Shown in pieces: positions 23,673 through 36,470 of a stretch of 64,000 nt of DNA. The stretch covers positions 5,811,913 to 5,875,912 of the forward strand of contig CM070596.1 in NCBI GenBank assembly GCA_036346395.1. The letters run 5' to 3'. Made by a program: the position numbers and the translations under genes. The first letter of the stretch is position 1, and each line of letters starts with the position of its first letter. The notes under the pieces were generated by a model. That model saw nothing but the letters and a program-made list of their open reading frames with translations. It was not told the DNA's origin and ran no database searches. This DNA comes from Hsuehochloa calcarea (lineage: Eukaryota > Streptophyta > Magnoliopsida > Poales > Poaceae).

Positions 23673-23782
23673 TGTTATGAATGATGTGTATATATTCAAG
23701 AGGACCTAATAGGCAATATATATCCGAAGTACAAATGAGTTACCATATACATATAAGGAATAAAAAAAATCCTATTCTAACA
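23673..23782 (-). repeat. 5' LTR of the Copia element
   Basis: A 110-bp LTR, partner of 19446-19558, flanked on the right by target duplication GAGGC. Confidence 0.9.
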
Positions 23783-23787
23783 GAGGC

Positions 23788-26367
23788 AATGTGGGTTAAT
23801 TCTTGCATTATACAACTAGAAGCAGCCCCATGTGCAGAGATATTGACAAGTACAGTTGACAACTAACTGCTGCTTAACTGTAACTTAGCTCAGGGGAAGA
23901 AGATTCAGTAGGGTTCGACTTGTACTTAAAGCAACTAATCTTGCATTATCAGTATCATAATGCTCTCATCCTAATCATTGTGTCAGAACCAGTGTCAAAT
24001 TGTTTCTGAATCTCCTGTTCAAATAAATTAAGCATGCCATGCCATACATCATAAATAATCCAAGTAGGTGTATATGTTTTCCAGGTCTGAACAGATGAGA
24101 AAACAATGGCAGGTATTGGCACTGAAAAGACACAAGTGGAGCCAAATAATATCGTCAATGTCCTGCTCATAAGTGCTCTCTGATATATTCTACATAGCAC
24201 ACATGCAGGCCAGAGACCACACAACTCTTGTCTTTTTAATGAGAAGTCTGCATCGTCACATGGTGAGCGCTTGGAACTTTCTCCACAGTTCCATTTTGCA
24301 ATTGCACAAGTGCAGTGCAGGAATGGAGGTACGGGTATGGCAATGCAGATGCAAAGATAGGGAACAACTGACAGGAAATAGAAAATGTTACCTGCATTGG
24401 TACCTGAGAGGAGAGTTACTACTACTACTACTACTACTACGGAATCCCTGCTACTCACCTAGGCAGACTTTTTGTAACAGATCATGTGCAGTGCAGGCCA
24501 TATTGAAGCCAAGGGCGCCCATCCAGTCAAGGTGCCAAAGGCAGGCAGACACATGACAGGTTCAGACTCCCCCTGGTCGTATCATTTCCATTGGCAAGGT
24601 GCATGTGTTATGCGTCTCTGTGGATACAGGGTAAGACACTTTAGGAGGTAGCATCGATCTCCTTGTGTGTTTACTGTTCGAGATGGAATGACAAGCCCGG
24701 ATGGAGCAAGACCTTGCAGCCACAGTGGAGGCAAAGTGGCAGCGAGTAGGCAGATGTATGGTGCAAGAAAAGAAGCGCGAGTTGTCTTATCTGAATTCGG
24801 TGTAGCCGTAGTAGACCTTGGAGCTCATCTTCCTCAGTCCTAATTCTGAATGTGCAGACAGGCATATCGTGCTGAGCTAGGCGTCATGCGTACAACACTG
24901 CATCACGTCACAATACACCAAGAGCATAGCTCGGTTTCAGTGGGTGTATCCTCGTCTCCAAGCGAGCCTTCCGGGACTCGCTGCAAACCTAAGCGATTAC
25001 CATCAAATTTACTTTCTTTCTGATAAACACATCCTCAGCGATCCGAGTCATGGTAGACAGCACTTCATTCTGAATTTCTGATCCAGATAGACGGAAGGTC
25101 CTTAAAAAGCACACTGTTATAAGTTATATATAACACTGTCATTACCACGCAATTAAAATTACGCGTAAGATGACTGAGATACAATACTAGATCGCACTTT
25201 TACTGCATTACCACCGGATTTTGTACAGAAAAAAAGAAGAGAATTTCCAGCATTCAAAAGCTAGCAGCCCTTTGATCTCAGAATCTTTTGTTCGCACATT
25301 TTCGCAGAACATTTCGGCCATAAGGGGCGACAAAAAGTACAAACCTCTCAGCTGTATCATCCGGACTAGCTCCAGCAGAAACATGTAGACTTAACGATAA
25401 TCATTATATCAATCTAGAGCAATGCAGGGTTGAATCTGCACCTCAGAATTGGCAGGCACATGTACCAAATTGAGTTTCACCTTTTTTTCTAGCAGATAAA
25501 AAAAAACCAGCCTTTTATTCGCTGCACAGTGCACACTGAGTTGTGCTTCTCAGCAAGTGGAGAAGAGGCCATTATCTTGTTCATCAGATTCTTAAACCTC
25601 ATGTTGTAGTCGCTGCCACTGCAAATGAAAGCCAAAAGATCAAAGAAGTTCAAAATAACTAAGGTGTAGGATAGTAATGCTATTTTGAAAAAGAAAAGTC
25701 GATATTTAGTACTTTCAAGTTGATCCGATTCACCGTTGTACTATAAAACAGGGTATTTAAGCCATGTACCTACGATACCAGATCAAATCCTCCTGACGGC
25801 GCCTAACGGTATCACATATATAGATGGTTAAATACTCGGTTTTATAGTAAAAGAGTGAATCAGATAAACTTAAAAGTACAAGTACCAAAATATGTTTTTT
25901 TTTTCCTTTCGAAAACCAAGGACAATGGCCCATGGATCGGCTATAATGCAAGTAAACAAGCCAACTTTGTGTTGCCATGGGTCAAGACACCAAGATATGG
26001 CTATTAACAAGTAACTGAAATGATGACAGCACGGTTCAGATATTGGCTAAACCAAAAATAGTAGTGAGAACTAGTAGGGCAGAAATAGACCTTACGCGGT
26101 GCGAACCGTGTCTTCATTGGAATCAACCTACTTCTCCACTGCATCGCCCTTGGGCGCGTGACGTTTCACGTTTCATCTCTCCCACCATTCCTTTCAACAT
26201 CCGCGCAGACCCTTCGTTCAGTAATAAGAAAACAAACTACCTAGTGCGCACACACACATCTTAACATGATATGGACAAGGGAACATCTCCCTAAGAGATA
26301 CAAATCCGTGCCCAAATCATCTTCAAAACGAGGCTCATCGAAATGGAAAATCTAAGACTACTAATAA

Positions 26368-26398
<31 letters not shown>

Positions 26399-27764
26399 TA
26401 AAAATTAAATGATTAAATTGCTTCTCTGGATATCCAACCGACTGATTCTTATAATGTACTCTATTTTCATTTGCGAAAATAAGGCAGCAAATGTTTTTCC
26501 CAACAGTCTTAGCAGAACTCTTTCCGATGGAAAGTCTTCTTTTTTAAAAAAAAAACTATTCCAAAAGAGTTAAAGGTCCTTTCGTTGTAACAAACCTCCA
26601 AGAATGGTACAAGGGCCGGGGAAGTTTACGAGTTGCGGGCCTAATATAAGTGAAAGCCACGGGGATTTTCCTTTTATTAATATTTCTCGAGTGATTTCTA
26701 TTGCTTCTCTTTCTCACCTTGCCCGAATCGTGCGCCGCCGCCACTCTTGCCGGAGGCAGTCTTCGGCGTGAAACCCGACCGACGGACTTGACGCCTAAGG
26801 GTTGTATTTTGGTCTTCGGGGCCTTCGCCGCCGCAACAGTCCCCACAGCCGCTCGCCGCGACCTTGACACCGCCGCCGCGCCGGCTCGCTGGCGACCCCG
26901 TGGTTGCTGATTGTAGAGTAAGTGATTCTATCCAGATAGGTAATTACAAGCCAACTCTTGATCAGTTGATTCTAAAGACTATTTATGCTACAAAGTTGAC
27001 ATGAAATCGAAGTCTTAGGGTGTGGAAATATTCTAAATGAGAATTTGTAGTGTAGACGGAGTCGAGTTATCAGGGCTTCAAATCAGTAAGAATTTCTAGT
27101 GCACATTAATAAATCAGAATGGATTTTAAGGATTCCACAAGCCGGTGGCGGATCCAGAACTTTATCAATGGGGTTTCGAAACAAAATATTATAAAATATC
27201 TTGAATATAGGTTAATACTCCTTTCGCTTTTTAAGTGGTATTTTAGAATCTATGTAATCAACATTTTGAAATTTTGAATATTAGTATATTTACAATAATC
27301 TAGATTGATATTTTCCTATTTTTTTCTTCATAAAATTGATATTTTTATTTATACTAGTATAGAATTATAATGTTTTATCTTGAAAATTCCATAGGGTTAT
27401 TTGAAATTGAACAGTACACGCTAAGTATTTAAACGGCCCAACTAACATACCTACTTAAAAACAATAAATTTTATCTGAGCACAACTCTATTACAAGTCAC
27501 TCTTTTTTAAAACAGATATCTAGCTCACACTCTTCCCTTTTCTTATGTTCTATCTTAGCATAACTGTATATGAGAGCACTTAGATATTTCTAAGCATTTT
27601 TTAATTTTAAATGGGATAATCTAGAATCTTCTCGTGAAATTGTCCCCCTTTTGATCCTTGAGAAAGTTGATGGGTGTATACACATTCCAAGGAATATCAT
27701 TAACATGGTATGGTATATGTTATCATTTCCCATAACAAAATAAAATAAAATAAGAATACAGTAG
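23788..27764. other. Intergenic stretch with microsatellites
   Basis: No gene supported. It contains a trinucleotide run of ACT at about 24417-24440 and an AAAAT-type run at about 26363-26406. A short GC-rich open frame near 26700-26910 shows no domain. A GGTGGCGGATCCAGAA phrase near 27146 recalls repetitive grass DNA but is not assigned. Confidence 0.6.
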
Positions 27765-27769
27765 TTCCT

Positions 27770-30700
27770 TGTCGAACTCGGGAACGAAGGATCCCGAATT
27801 CACTGCGTGTGTACACTAGTCCAGGATTTCTAGTGTACACAGTTTCACAAACAATGTTATCACAATCATACCAAGCATTTTATTAAAAAGAAACAGAGTT
27901 CATTACAAAATAGGCTTAAAACCAAATAACAAAACATAGCGGAAGCAAATAGGTAGTAGGCCACACGATGCGCCACATTCAATTGTCTGGAGGCGTAGCC
28001 TAAACGTCTGGATCCTCGTCGTCTGGATAAAAGTCTTCTCCTGAATAAATAATATTCAGCAAGGATGAGCACAACTACCTTGCTCGCAAATTACACCAAA
28101 TATAGAATTTAGAATGCATGCATAAGTAAACAAAGGAAGGCTGTAAGGGTTTATTTGCGTAAATCAGTATTTTCAATTTTAAATAATCACACTAAGTTTC
28201 AAGGCATTTTTTTAATCCATAGCTTAAAATCAGATTTTAAATTGATAATTTTATAGTGGATAACCTCCATATAAAACATGGCGATGGATATCCTCCTATC
28301 ACATGGCTAACCGCCTAATTTTACCACAAGGATTAACCATCCTAAAATCATGTACAAAATTATTTTAAGACAAAAAAACAAAGTCTAACTTAGAGTGGCT
28401 TTGCTCAGTATGTCTATGACCGTGGACAAGGCTATTCGAATAGATTTACACTCTGCAGAGGGGGTACAACTTTACCCACACGAGAAAATTTGCCCATTAT
28501 GTCGGCCAATGCACGCTTCCTTAGGTGTGTGACTAGCCAATTATCACAAGTCGTTTTCAATGTTCTATCTCACTACTAATATGTCCGCTAAGGTTTCACT
28601 TCCATTGGGTTAACCACTTGCCGGAAGCACCCACTTGCGCCAAGTGGGAATAACGTTTAACCAACACCTACACAGCAAAAATGGCACATACAATAGTGAG
28701 ATATGACAAGTTAATAAGTCTAGTTCTGCCCATACAGAATATGTGGTAGTACGGTGAAACTTTGCAAGATGCGGCTCAAAGGCCGGTCCTTAACTGACTT
28801 GGGCTACTTCCATTAATAAACCCTGGACCTCAATCCTACCCAGATTGAGCCCGTGCATGAACCTGCACCCACTAACTATCCAACTCGCCTAAGTCTAAAT
28901 CCATTTTTCATTTTTATTTTTCAAAGTCATTTAAAAAAATCCCCATGACAAAGCAATGCCATAGGCTTTTAAACAATAATTTCTTTTTTGCTAAAATTCC
29001 CCAAAAGTAAATATTTTTTATCTAAGCAATAACTAAGCATATTTTTATTTTTAAATTCATATTTGACTAAGGTAAGAAGGGAATGATGATTCAATACTCA
29101 AAATTGGCTATACAATGGAATTGGATTAACTAAGAATTTAAAACAGGAATTTAAAATATCTAAATAAAATTATGCATGCAATATTAATTAAAAATAGAAT
29201 TTAATAAATTTAAAATACTGGGTTAAAAATGATCAATGGTGTAACTTACCTCGCTCAAATTCTTGGTCTTCTACCTCTTCAACAGGGTCGAGCTCTCCGG
29301 AGCCGTCAATGTCAATACGCGAAAATAAGTCAAATTCAAATAAACACAAATAAATTCAAATGAATATTCAAATTAACTCCAAATGAAATAATTTTGGTTT
29401 AGTTAGCTAGATCTTGGTTTTATACAAATTTAGAAATTTGATTCACCTAAATTGGAGTTCGTATGAAGAAATACGAGCTCCTCGAAGTTTTAAATCTAAA
29501 TTAAATCCTAAAATCAGAAATTCAAAATTATTGAATTATTTTTCTAAAGAAAAATTGATTTATTGCGTCAGCATACGGACATGAGCCGCTGACATGTGGG
29601 CCCTACAGTCGTGGACTGGGTCCACGGAAAGGCACGAGTCCACGGTGGACTCGGCTCATAGCATAGTAAAGGGGGCGCTCTAGCGCAGCTTGCCACGCAG
29701 ATCGATGTGGCCGCCACGCACGTAGACGTGTTGAGGTGGCGCCGAGATGGCGCTGACGCGGCCGAGCCACGTCGGCCCGAGGCCGGTGGCGTTCTAGCGA
29801 CGGCGTCGCTGGCGCTACACTGTTCGGCGAGGTGCACGAAGGCGCGCAAAAGCATCAGGGAGAGATGTCGAACATGGCGTACCACTTTGCGGCAATGAGG
29901 CATGTCGGAAACGTCGTCGGCGCCGGAGGGAGGCGGCGGCGAGGTTCGGTCATCGACAACGAAGGGGTTCTAGGTGTCGTTGGGCCCGGAGAAGATGCGC
30001 ACGAGGATCGCCTTGATGTCGTGAAGCTAATGGTGTGGTCGGGTGGCGGAAGAGGCTTGACGGCACCGGAATCGGAGAAAAACTAGGCTTCGACCGGCGG
30101 CAAGGAAACTTGAATTGCGAGCGCGTGGGTGTGATCGGGGTGACGAGAGCTGGGGTGTTGGGTTGAGTGGAGAGAGGCGCAACCATGGCTAGCTTTTATA
30201 GGGCGAGGGCAGGCCGAGAGGCGGAGATGGCGCGCGGGAGTCATGGCGGCGACGGCGGACGCCCGGTGCAAATGCGTGCGATTAAGAGGAGAAACAGCCG
30301 GAATGAATGCGGCTAAACCGGCGGTTTGAATGCGCGCGATTGCGAGAGAAATGGGAAGGAATCTCGAAATTGAAGGCGGTAATGGTGGTCGGGCGCGGGA
30401 GCCGGAGGAGGAAGAAGGTGTGGAGGTAGACGACATATAGGCGGGCCCACTTGTCGGCGGGAGGAACTGGTCGGACGGAGTGATGGTCGTCCGATTTTGT
30501 TCGGACAGCCCGCAGCGAGGACGCGCTGGAGGAACTGGTCGGGTGGAGTGATAGTCGTCCGATTTTGATCGGAAGGCCCGCAGCGACGACGCGCCGGAGG
30601 AACTGGTCGGGATGCGAAGCACGGTGCTGGGCTGGGAGGATTCGGCCGAGTACTATGCAAGCGATTTTTAATTCCTTTAATTTAAATAATCCCAGAAATT

Positions 30701-30936
30701 AAAAAGGCTTTAGAAAATAGCAAATAAAATCCAAAAATTATGAGAAAATTGATAGAAATTCTCAAGGGCATTATGGATTTAACTAAAATAATTTTAGCTT
30801 ATAATTGGATATAGATTTTGCAAATAAATTATTTTAGCTTTAAAATAATTAAGGAAAAGCTTTTAAAATTTTCAAAAAATCCACAAAAATAATTAAAATT
30901 TATTTTCAACTGAAACTTGAATTTGGGGCTGTTACA
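27770..30936 (-). mobile_element. Large solo LTR (3.17 kb) with TSD TTCCT
   Basis: The minus strand starts TGTAACAGCCCCAAATTC and ends GAGTTCGACA, flanked by TTCCT on both sides (27765-27769 and 30937-30941). A TATA box (CCCTATAAAAGC) lies at about 30193-30202, followed by a long GC-rich leader. No gag-pol and no internal direct-repeat LTR pair exist, so a solo LTR formed by LTR-LTR recombination is the simplest reading. Size suggests a Gypsy family with unusually long LTRs. Confidence 0.85.
30463..30612. repeat. 68-bp tandem repeat in the solo LTR
   Basis: Units start at 30463, 30531 and 30599 with GGAACTGGTCGG; two full units and one partial. The repeated unit carries GTCGTCCGATTTTG. It lies in the U3 part upstream of the TATA box. 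Confidence 0.85.
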
Positions 30937-30941
30937 TTCCT

Positions 30942-31993
30942 ATACATTGTGCAATGAAACTAATTGAACACAAATAGAGCTAAGAAGAAAAATTAGCACA
31001 CACGCTATGTAGAAAATAATATGAGAAATATCGTTTATCTTAATCAATTGCCAAAACATCATATCTGCAAGTTTGGAAAGAAGACATATAAAAGATATAC
31101 AATATGTGTATTCCTTTCTTAGGCTCTTAATGCAGTGGTACAAGAATTTCAATATTGCTATATCCAAATGTGTTCTTATGTGTGTTTCCATAAACTTATG
31201 TGTTAGACCCTAATATATAGTTAAAAAAGATAGAAACATAATTATCTAACTAAATTAACTATATGATGTTTTTTTAATCTTTGTAGAGTAGTGAGGATAA
31301 ATATTTTATATATATAGTTTTATGAGTTGTTGCGCAAAGAAGTATATAGATGGAATTGTAGGGTGAGTTGTTACTCTATTTGATAAAAAATGTTACTATG
31401 TAATTAAGTGGAATTGCTACATAATACTCAACAAAAAAAGGAAATCAGTTGATTTTCTCATCATTCGATTTGCACCAACAATTTATGTTATGGCCGAGAG
31501 GTCTTTGACTTCTCCGACGACCATGATAAGGTTAGAGTTCGGATTCACCCATTTAGGTTTTGGGTTCAGCGAAATCCCCAACTATATAGGGAGGAGAGCA
31601 ACGACGGATCAACGTTTGGTGACAAGACGGCGGTGACTCCACTGGCCACAGGTACATAGGAGGATGGCGACGAAGTCAGGTGGAGGGAGATGATAATGAG
31701 TAGTGAGTTAGGTCTTGAGGAGGTGATGGGTGTGGGGCGACGGATGTAGTAGTGGGGAGGTGGCGGAGAGGCGGAGAAAGTGGTTATTGTGACTTAAGCT
31801 AGGATGGAGATGGTTATAATTAGAGCAAGTGCATAGAAAATCCAAGTGTTTTTAACGATCAATGACTAGTCATTATCTCGTTTTAGAAGGGAAGTACTCT
31901 CTCCAGTTCACAAAACACAAGTCATTTTGAAATATGTGCAGTCAAACTTTGGGAACTTTGATTATCGATATCTTCAAATATTTATAACCATAT
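30942..31993. other. Intergenic stretch
   Basis: No gene or element recognised. AT-rich to about 31480, then a GC-richer part without coding signal. Confidence 0.5.
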
Positions 31994-32697
31994 GGGCCGT
32001 GCCAGCTGGGCCGGCCCGAAGCACAACACCGTTGGCCTGGCCCAGGCACGACACACCTCGTACTATTCATGGGTCGAGCCGGCATGACACGAATGTCGGG
32101 GCTGTGCCTGAGTCCGCACTCCAGTATGACATGAATAGTACCAGGACGTGCCAGGCACAACACGAGCCTGGCATAGCACGGCGGCTCGACACGTCAATAG
32201 AAGAGAGGAGGTGTCGAGGTGGCGCACAGGAGGAGGTGCCACACCAGAGGCCGATCTCAACGGAGGAGGAGGCTGGGCACGGCGTCGAGCGCAGAGGAGG
32301 AGCCTGGGAGCGACGATGAGCGCGTAGGAGGCGGCCAAGCGCATAGGAGGAGGCTTGGAGCGACAGTCGGGCACGGCGCCGAGCATGGAGGCGCTCGGGT
32401 GCAACCTGGAGGAGAGGAGGAGGCCGGAGCAGGCGTGGTGCGGTGGCTGCCGGATGTGAGGAGGCCCGGCGGCGGTACGGAGGTGGGGTGTGGAGCGTGG
32501 AGGTGACCGGGCGCGGGGAGGCCAGGGTGCGGTGGCATGGAGGCTAGCGCGGCGATGCTGGCTCGCACGCCTACTTTGCTTCTCGCTCACCGGTTTTATT
32601 GGGCCGATCTTTGAAGGGTGGCTTGGCACAACATGAAGTGCCAACGTGCCGTGCCTGGGCTGCCTCGCCGGCTCGTGGGCCAGCACGACACGGCCCG
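31994..32697. mobile_element. GC-rich foldback element with GGGCCGTG termini
   Basis: Left end GGGCCGTGCCAGCTGGGCC and right end TGGGCCAGCACGACACGGCC are inverted relatives with 8 perfect outer bases. The interior repeats CCAGGCACGACAC-like words in both orientations. No transposase and no clear target duplication. Resembles nonautonomous grass elements of this composition. Confidence 0.5.
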
Positions 32698-32889
32698 TTT
32701 ACCCGCCCATCTGGCTATGACCGGTAGATTTTCGTAAAATACTTTCATAATATAATAATTTTATTGGATTTGATAAATATATTACAATAGTAATTAGTGA
32801 TCAAATTTGTATTTTGGGACCATATCAATATCCGAAATAACTTTTTTTTTTGTGAACAAGAGAAGAGAAGTATTTCCTATCGTATCATA

Positions 32890-33330
32890 CCTTTCTTGTG
32901 CCTTTTTCCCTGATTCACCAAACGCATAGTCCACGTCGTGCCTCGCTGCTAGCGCGCCCCTCATCCTCCTACTTGTTTCCACCGTTCACCAGAACCCATC
33001 CCTCGAAATACAGGCGACAGATTCGTTCATCCTCCTCTTCTCTTTGTTTCCATCGTTTGCCAGAATCCCTCCCTCGAAATACGGTGACTGATACGTTCCT
33101 CCGCCTCTTCTCTTCGTTCCACTATTCGCCAAAGCGAGCGACCGTGACTGTTCGTTCCCATCGTCGACCAACACGTTCTCCGCAGGCAACTCTTCGTTTC
33201 CACTGTCAACTGATACGTTCTCCAAAGTCAACTCTTCGTATCCACCGTTCGCCAGATCCGATACCCCTTCTCCGGTGGCCGATGTGGTGAGTCCTTCTCG
33301 TTCTTTTATCCCCCCTTCCTTCGTTTTCAC
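32890..33330. repeat. Diverged tandem repeats, about 65-75 bp
   Basis: Phrases such as TTTCCATCGTTTGCCAGAA, TCCCTCGAAATAC and GATACGTTCTCC recur several times with substitutions. Translations in both directions are low complexity. Origin unknown. Confidence 0.55.
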
Positions 33331-34663
33331 CATTTGCCAGATCTAACCCCCTCCCCCTTCTCCGGCGGCTGGCGTGGTGAGCTCCAGCTGGAGATCCCCG
33401 TCAATATCCTCGTTGGATACCTTTTTTTCTTTGCTGTGATCATTCTCATCTAAAAATTTCTTTATGGATGGATACTCCAATCATGCATTTTGTTACGTGG
33501 CGAAGTACTAATAACGATATATTTTCTATTTTTTTTTGGGGGGGGGGGGGTTCAGCCACGTTAGGTCCGCCCCTTCTACTAAGGATGACAATTGTGCTTG
33601 ATTACCCGTGTGTCCGCCGGTGAATACTATATTGGAGCCGGGTATGAAGTATTGTGTTTTTTACCAACAGACATGAAAATAAGTACAACTCTCTGCCTGT
33701 AAAGGTAAACAACATAGATATGAGTGAGCGTCACCCGTATCCGACTCGCCTGTTTACCCGTAAGACCGACAGGTGGGACACCCCACTAAAACCAGATTAG
33801 GTCCCAGCCGCCAGACTCGTTCGACCACTCCTCGCGCGGCCCCGGTCCCCGGATCCAGATCTTCCTCCCCGCGTAACAACGCCGCCACCCCCGCCCCGGC
33901 GGCCGCTGCCCCCGTCCTCCTCCCGGCCAACCGCCGCCCCAGTCCTCCTCCCGGCCGGCCGCAATCACTCACGCCACCCCCCCAAGAACTCCCTCCTCAC
34001 GCCCGGCCCCGTCAAGACGAAGTGACGCCCGGCCGCCTCCTCAACAGTCAACACCCGGACGCCGCCCCTCCTCAACGTCTGGTCGTGTACGTGTGTAGTA
34101 CTTCATCAGCACACCAGTATCGGCATTCTTTTGCCTTATCATTTTGTATCTTTAATTCCAGAGCAATAGAGGGTGAATCATTATTTGCACATGAATATTT
34201 AATTCTAGTACTTCATCGGCTTAATTGCTTAATGTAGTACAGTAGGACTCCAATTGTTGATTGCTTAATAGCTCAGTCACTTCACGGTTTGCAATTTATC
34301 TGTACTAGGCACTACTAGACAAGGCAGTTTATTTGTTGATTTTTACAAGTAAACTGTGTGGTCTCTCAGCAACATTTTTAGGAGACAATTTTTTGGTAGC
34401 CACAGGAATGTTAAATGTTTGTGGTTACATGGGCATGCCCGCGGGCGATGGGCATGGGCGAGGTTCTTTGCCCGTCGTCTTTCGCGGGCATGCCCGTGGG
34501 GGGAAATCGGGGTCGCGGGCATGGGTATGGGCGAGCACTACCCGTGCCCACCACACCCGATAGCCATCCCTACCTGCCACAAGCGCATTATACATTATTG
34601 GTACGGTAAGATGACACTAGAATTTATACTCTTTCCAGTACTGAAGATTGGCCTATCCACCCA
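33331..34663 (+). other. Upstream region of UreF
   Basis: A GC-rich block at 33780-34090 may be a first noncoding exon; an acceptor CTCTTTCCAG ends at about 34638, 26 bp before the UreF ATG, and the same acceptor is kept in the second copy. Between them, 34420-34575 is a GC-rich repeat of GGGCATG/CATGCCC words that looks like an inserted element. A T-run followed by a G-run lies at about 33530-33550. The long open frame at 33773-34237 has no domain. Confidence 0.45.
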
Positions 34664-35389
34664 ATGGATTCTGTAATCAAGGAAGATACTACCAAGGCTG
34701 CAAGTAAGAATCAACAAATGCTCTGGAACCAGTGGCAGTTGCTGGATTCCATTCTTCCCACCGGTGGCTTCGCACATTCCTACGGCCTTGAGGCCGCTAT
34801 GCAATCTCGCATGGTGAACAACCCGGAGAACTTGAGGTCATTTGTCATCCAGGTCTTGGAGAACACTGGCAGCCTGCTGCTTCCATTTGTGTACTGTGCT
34901 AGCAAGTCCCCTGATGCCGCGACATGGGTCAAACTAGATCAGTTGCTGGAAGCTACGTTGACCAACGAAGTTGGCAGGAAGGCGTCGATGTCACAAGGCT
35001 CAGCTCTGTTGAGAGTGTCTGCTTCAGTCTTTACTGAAATCCCAATGTTGCAGGAACTGCGGCAGACGTTCCTCGGTTCCAAGAGTGTGTCGTTCCACCA
35101 TGCGCCTCTATTCGGGTTGATATGCAGGCTGATTGGATTTGACAGTGAAACGACACAGCGTGCATACATGTTTGTCACAATGAGGGATGTGATTTCTGCT
35201 GCGACAAGGCTGAATTTGGTTGGGCCACTGGCAGCCTCGACGCTGCAGCACCAGGTTGCACTAGATGCTGAACGGATGGTGCAGAAGTGGAGTGACCGTG
35301 ATGTTGCTGAAGCATCACAAACTGCCCCTCTGCTTGACGCGTTGCAGGGTTGTCATGCTTACATGTTTTCAAGACTGTTTTGCTCTTGA
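34664..35389 (+). CDS. Urease accessory protein UreF, 241 aa
   Basis: UreF joins UreD and UreG in the complex that delivers nickel to urease in the cytosol, acting as the GTPase regulator of UreG. The frame is intact from MDSVIKEDTTKAASKNQQ to CHAYMFSRLFCS and intronless, the usual plant length (about 240 aa). UreF hallmarks seen: LLDSILPTGGFAHSYGLEAA near residues 26-45, the helical region with FVIQVLENTGSLLLPFVYCA, GSALLRV, and the C-terminal block VTMRDVISAATRLNLVGPLA. The start is chosen at the first ATG after a conserved acceptor and matches the duplicated copy. It lies tail-to-tail with an HPPD relic. Confidence 0.95.
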   Translation: MDSVIKEDTTKAASKNQQMLWNQWQLLDSILPTGGFAHSYGLEAAMQSRMVNNPENLRSFVIQVLENTGSLLLPFVYCASKSPDAATWVKLDQLLEATLTNEVGRKASMSQGSALLRVSASVFTEIPMLQELRQTFLGSKSVSFHHAPLFGLICRLIGFDSETTQRAYMFVTMRDVISAATRLNLVGPLAASTLQHQVALDAERMVQKWSDRDVAEASQTAPLLDALQGCHAYMFSRLFCS

Positions 35390-36234
35390 GACCCGACAAA
35401 GGAGGTGCAACATGGTGGCCAACCTTATGAAAGTGTATCTCTTATGCTTCTGATCTAGAATGTTGTTGCTAATGCATTTCCATCCTTTACTAAATAATCA
35501 AGTAATTTATTTGATAGATATGTCCTTTACTCTTCTATTCCATGAATACGATATTACGATGAGTCATGACTAGTTCAATGCAATTGATTGGTATGCATAT
35601 TTCTTTAAAGGTTATAAAGTAGTACAATTCAACGAGGTTCTGTCTTCCGAACCCTTCTATGAATCTAACCCTCTTTAACTAAGTTTTTTTAGACCTTCTT
35701 TAGCTAAGTTTAGCATATAGACTTGACATATTTGTCTTTTTTCCACTCAAGGTTGCTGACAACACACGTCAAATGACTACACGACATTACTGGCAATAAG
35801 CCCTAGGATGGTAAGCAGTGTATCAAAGAGGTCTTAATAGAATGGATAAGAATATTATGACACTGAATCATTGGCCAGTCAGCCTTATGGTTAGTTTGTT
35901 CTGTGTTTTCGTTGTGCTTCCTTTAGATTGCTTGTATAGAATGCCATCTGAGGAGTAAGGGACCGTCTTTTGTTAGAGAAAAATGACACCAAGAGATACA
36001 GTCATCCCCTGGACAAATTCCCCATGTTTGTTCTTATTGTAGAAAGAGTATGCAACAATGGTAGTACATCATATTCTGGTCCATGACCCCTCTCTATCAG
36101 CTACTAGATTGATCGATCGTTTGCATCATGTCTGTCTCTTCGGTTTCAATTATACCACACAACAATACAATGCTTATCGTTTGTTTCATAATGCAAAATT
36201 TTATTTCGTAACACAAAGCACATCTTTTGTTCTT
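35390..36234. other. UreF-HPPD spacer, copy 1
   Basis: Noncoding. Parts are recognisably similar to 54849-55800 (for example GATGAGTCATGACTAG against GTGAGTGATGACTAGC), showing the duplication covered the spacer too. Confidence 0.65.
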
Positions 36235-36470
36235 AGGAAGCCAGGAGTGCACCAGCTTGCTTGGCTTCTAGGGACTTCTCATACTCCTCAATGGACTTGA
36301 ACAGCTCGGAGAAGTTGCCCTTGCCAAACCCGCCGCAGGCCCGCAGCCACCCCGCTGGTACTCCTGCCCAAAGCCACCCCGCTGGTATTCCTGCCCACTC
36401 TCGTCCTTCTCCATGCACCCGATCCTTTGGATCATCTCCAAGAACAAGGTTGGCCTGAATGAAATGGCTG
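36235..36470 (-). pseudogene. HPPD exon 2 relic, copy 1
   Basis: 4-Hydroxyphenylpyruvate dioxygenase makes homogentisate for plastoquinone and tocopherol. On the minus strand the C-terminal exon is visible: the iron-site region reads GFGKGNFSELFKSIEEYEKS then LEAKQ. It is damaged: a 27-bp duplication repeats the GQEYQRGG coding part, and an 8-bp GCCTGCGG duplication near 36335-36350 shifts frame. Exon 1 is missing; beyond about 36560 unrelated sequence follows. Not functional. Confidence 0.88.

Larger units (their letters stand above)
19446..23782 (-). mobile_element. Copia LTR retrotransposon, deletion derivative with 5-bp TSD
   Basis: Both ends are defined. The target duplication GAGGC is at 19441-19445 and 23783-23787. 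LTRs are very short: 19446-19558 and 23673-23782, each ending TGTTA/TAACA. The primer-binding site AGGTATCAGAGC directly follows the 5' LTR, and a purine tract TTTGAAGGG precedes the 3' LTR. Gag, protease and integrase remnants are in the expected Copia order on the minus strand, but reverse transcriptase stops after the LDVKNIFLNG motif and RNase H is absent. Total length is 4337 bp. The element must have depended on proteins supplied in trans, or was deleted after insertion. Confidence 0.95.

Noticed and set aside
33773..34237. 154-codon open frame before UreF
   Set aside because: Pro/Arg-rich GC composition without a domain; more likely noncoding exon or repeat.
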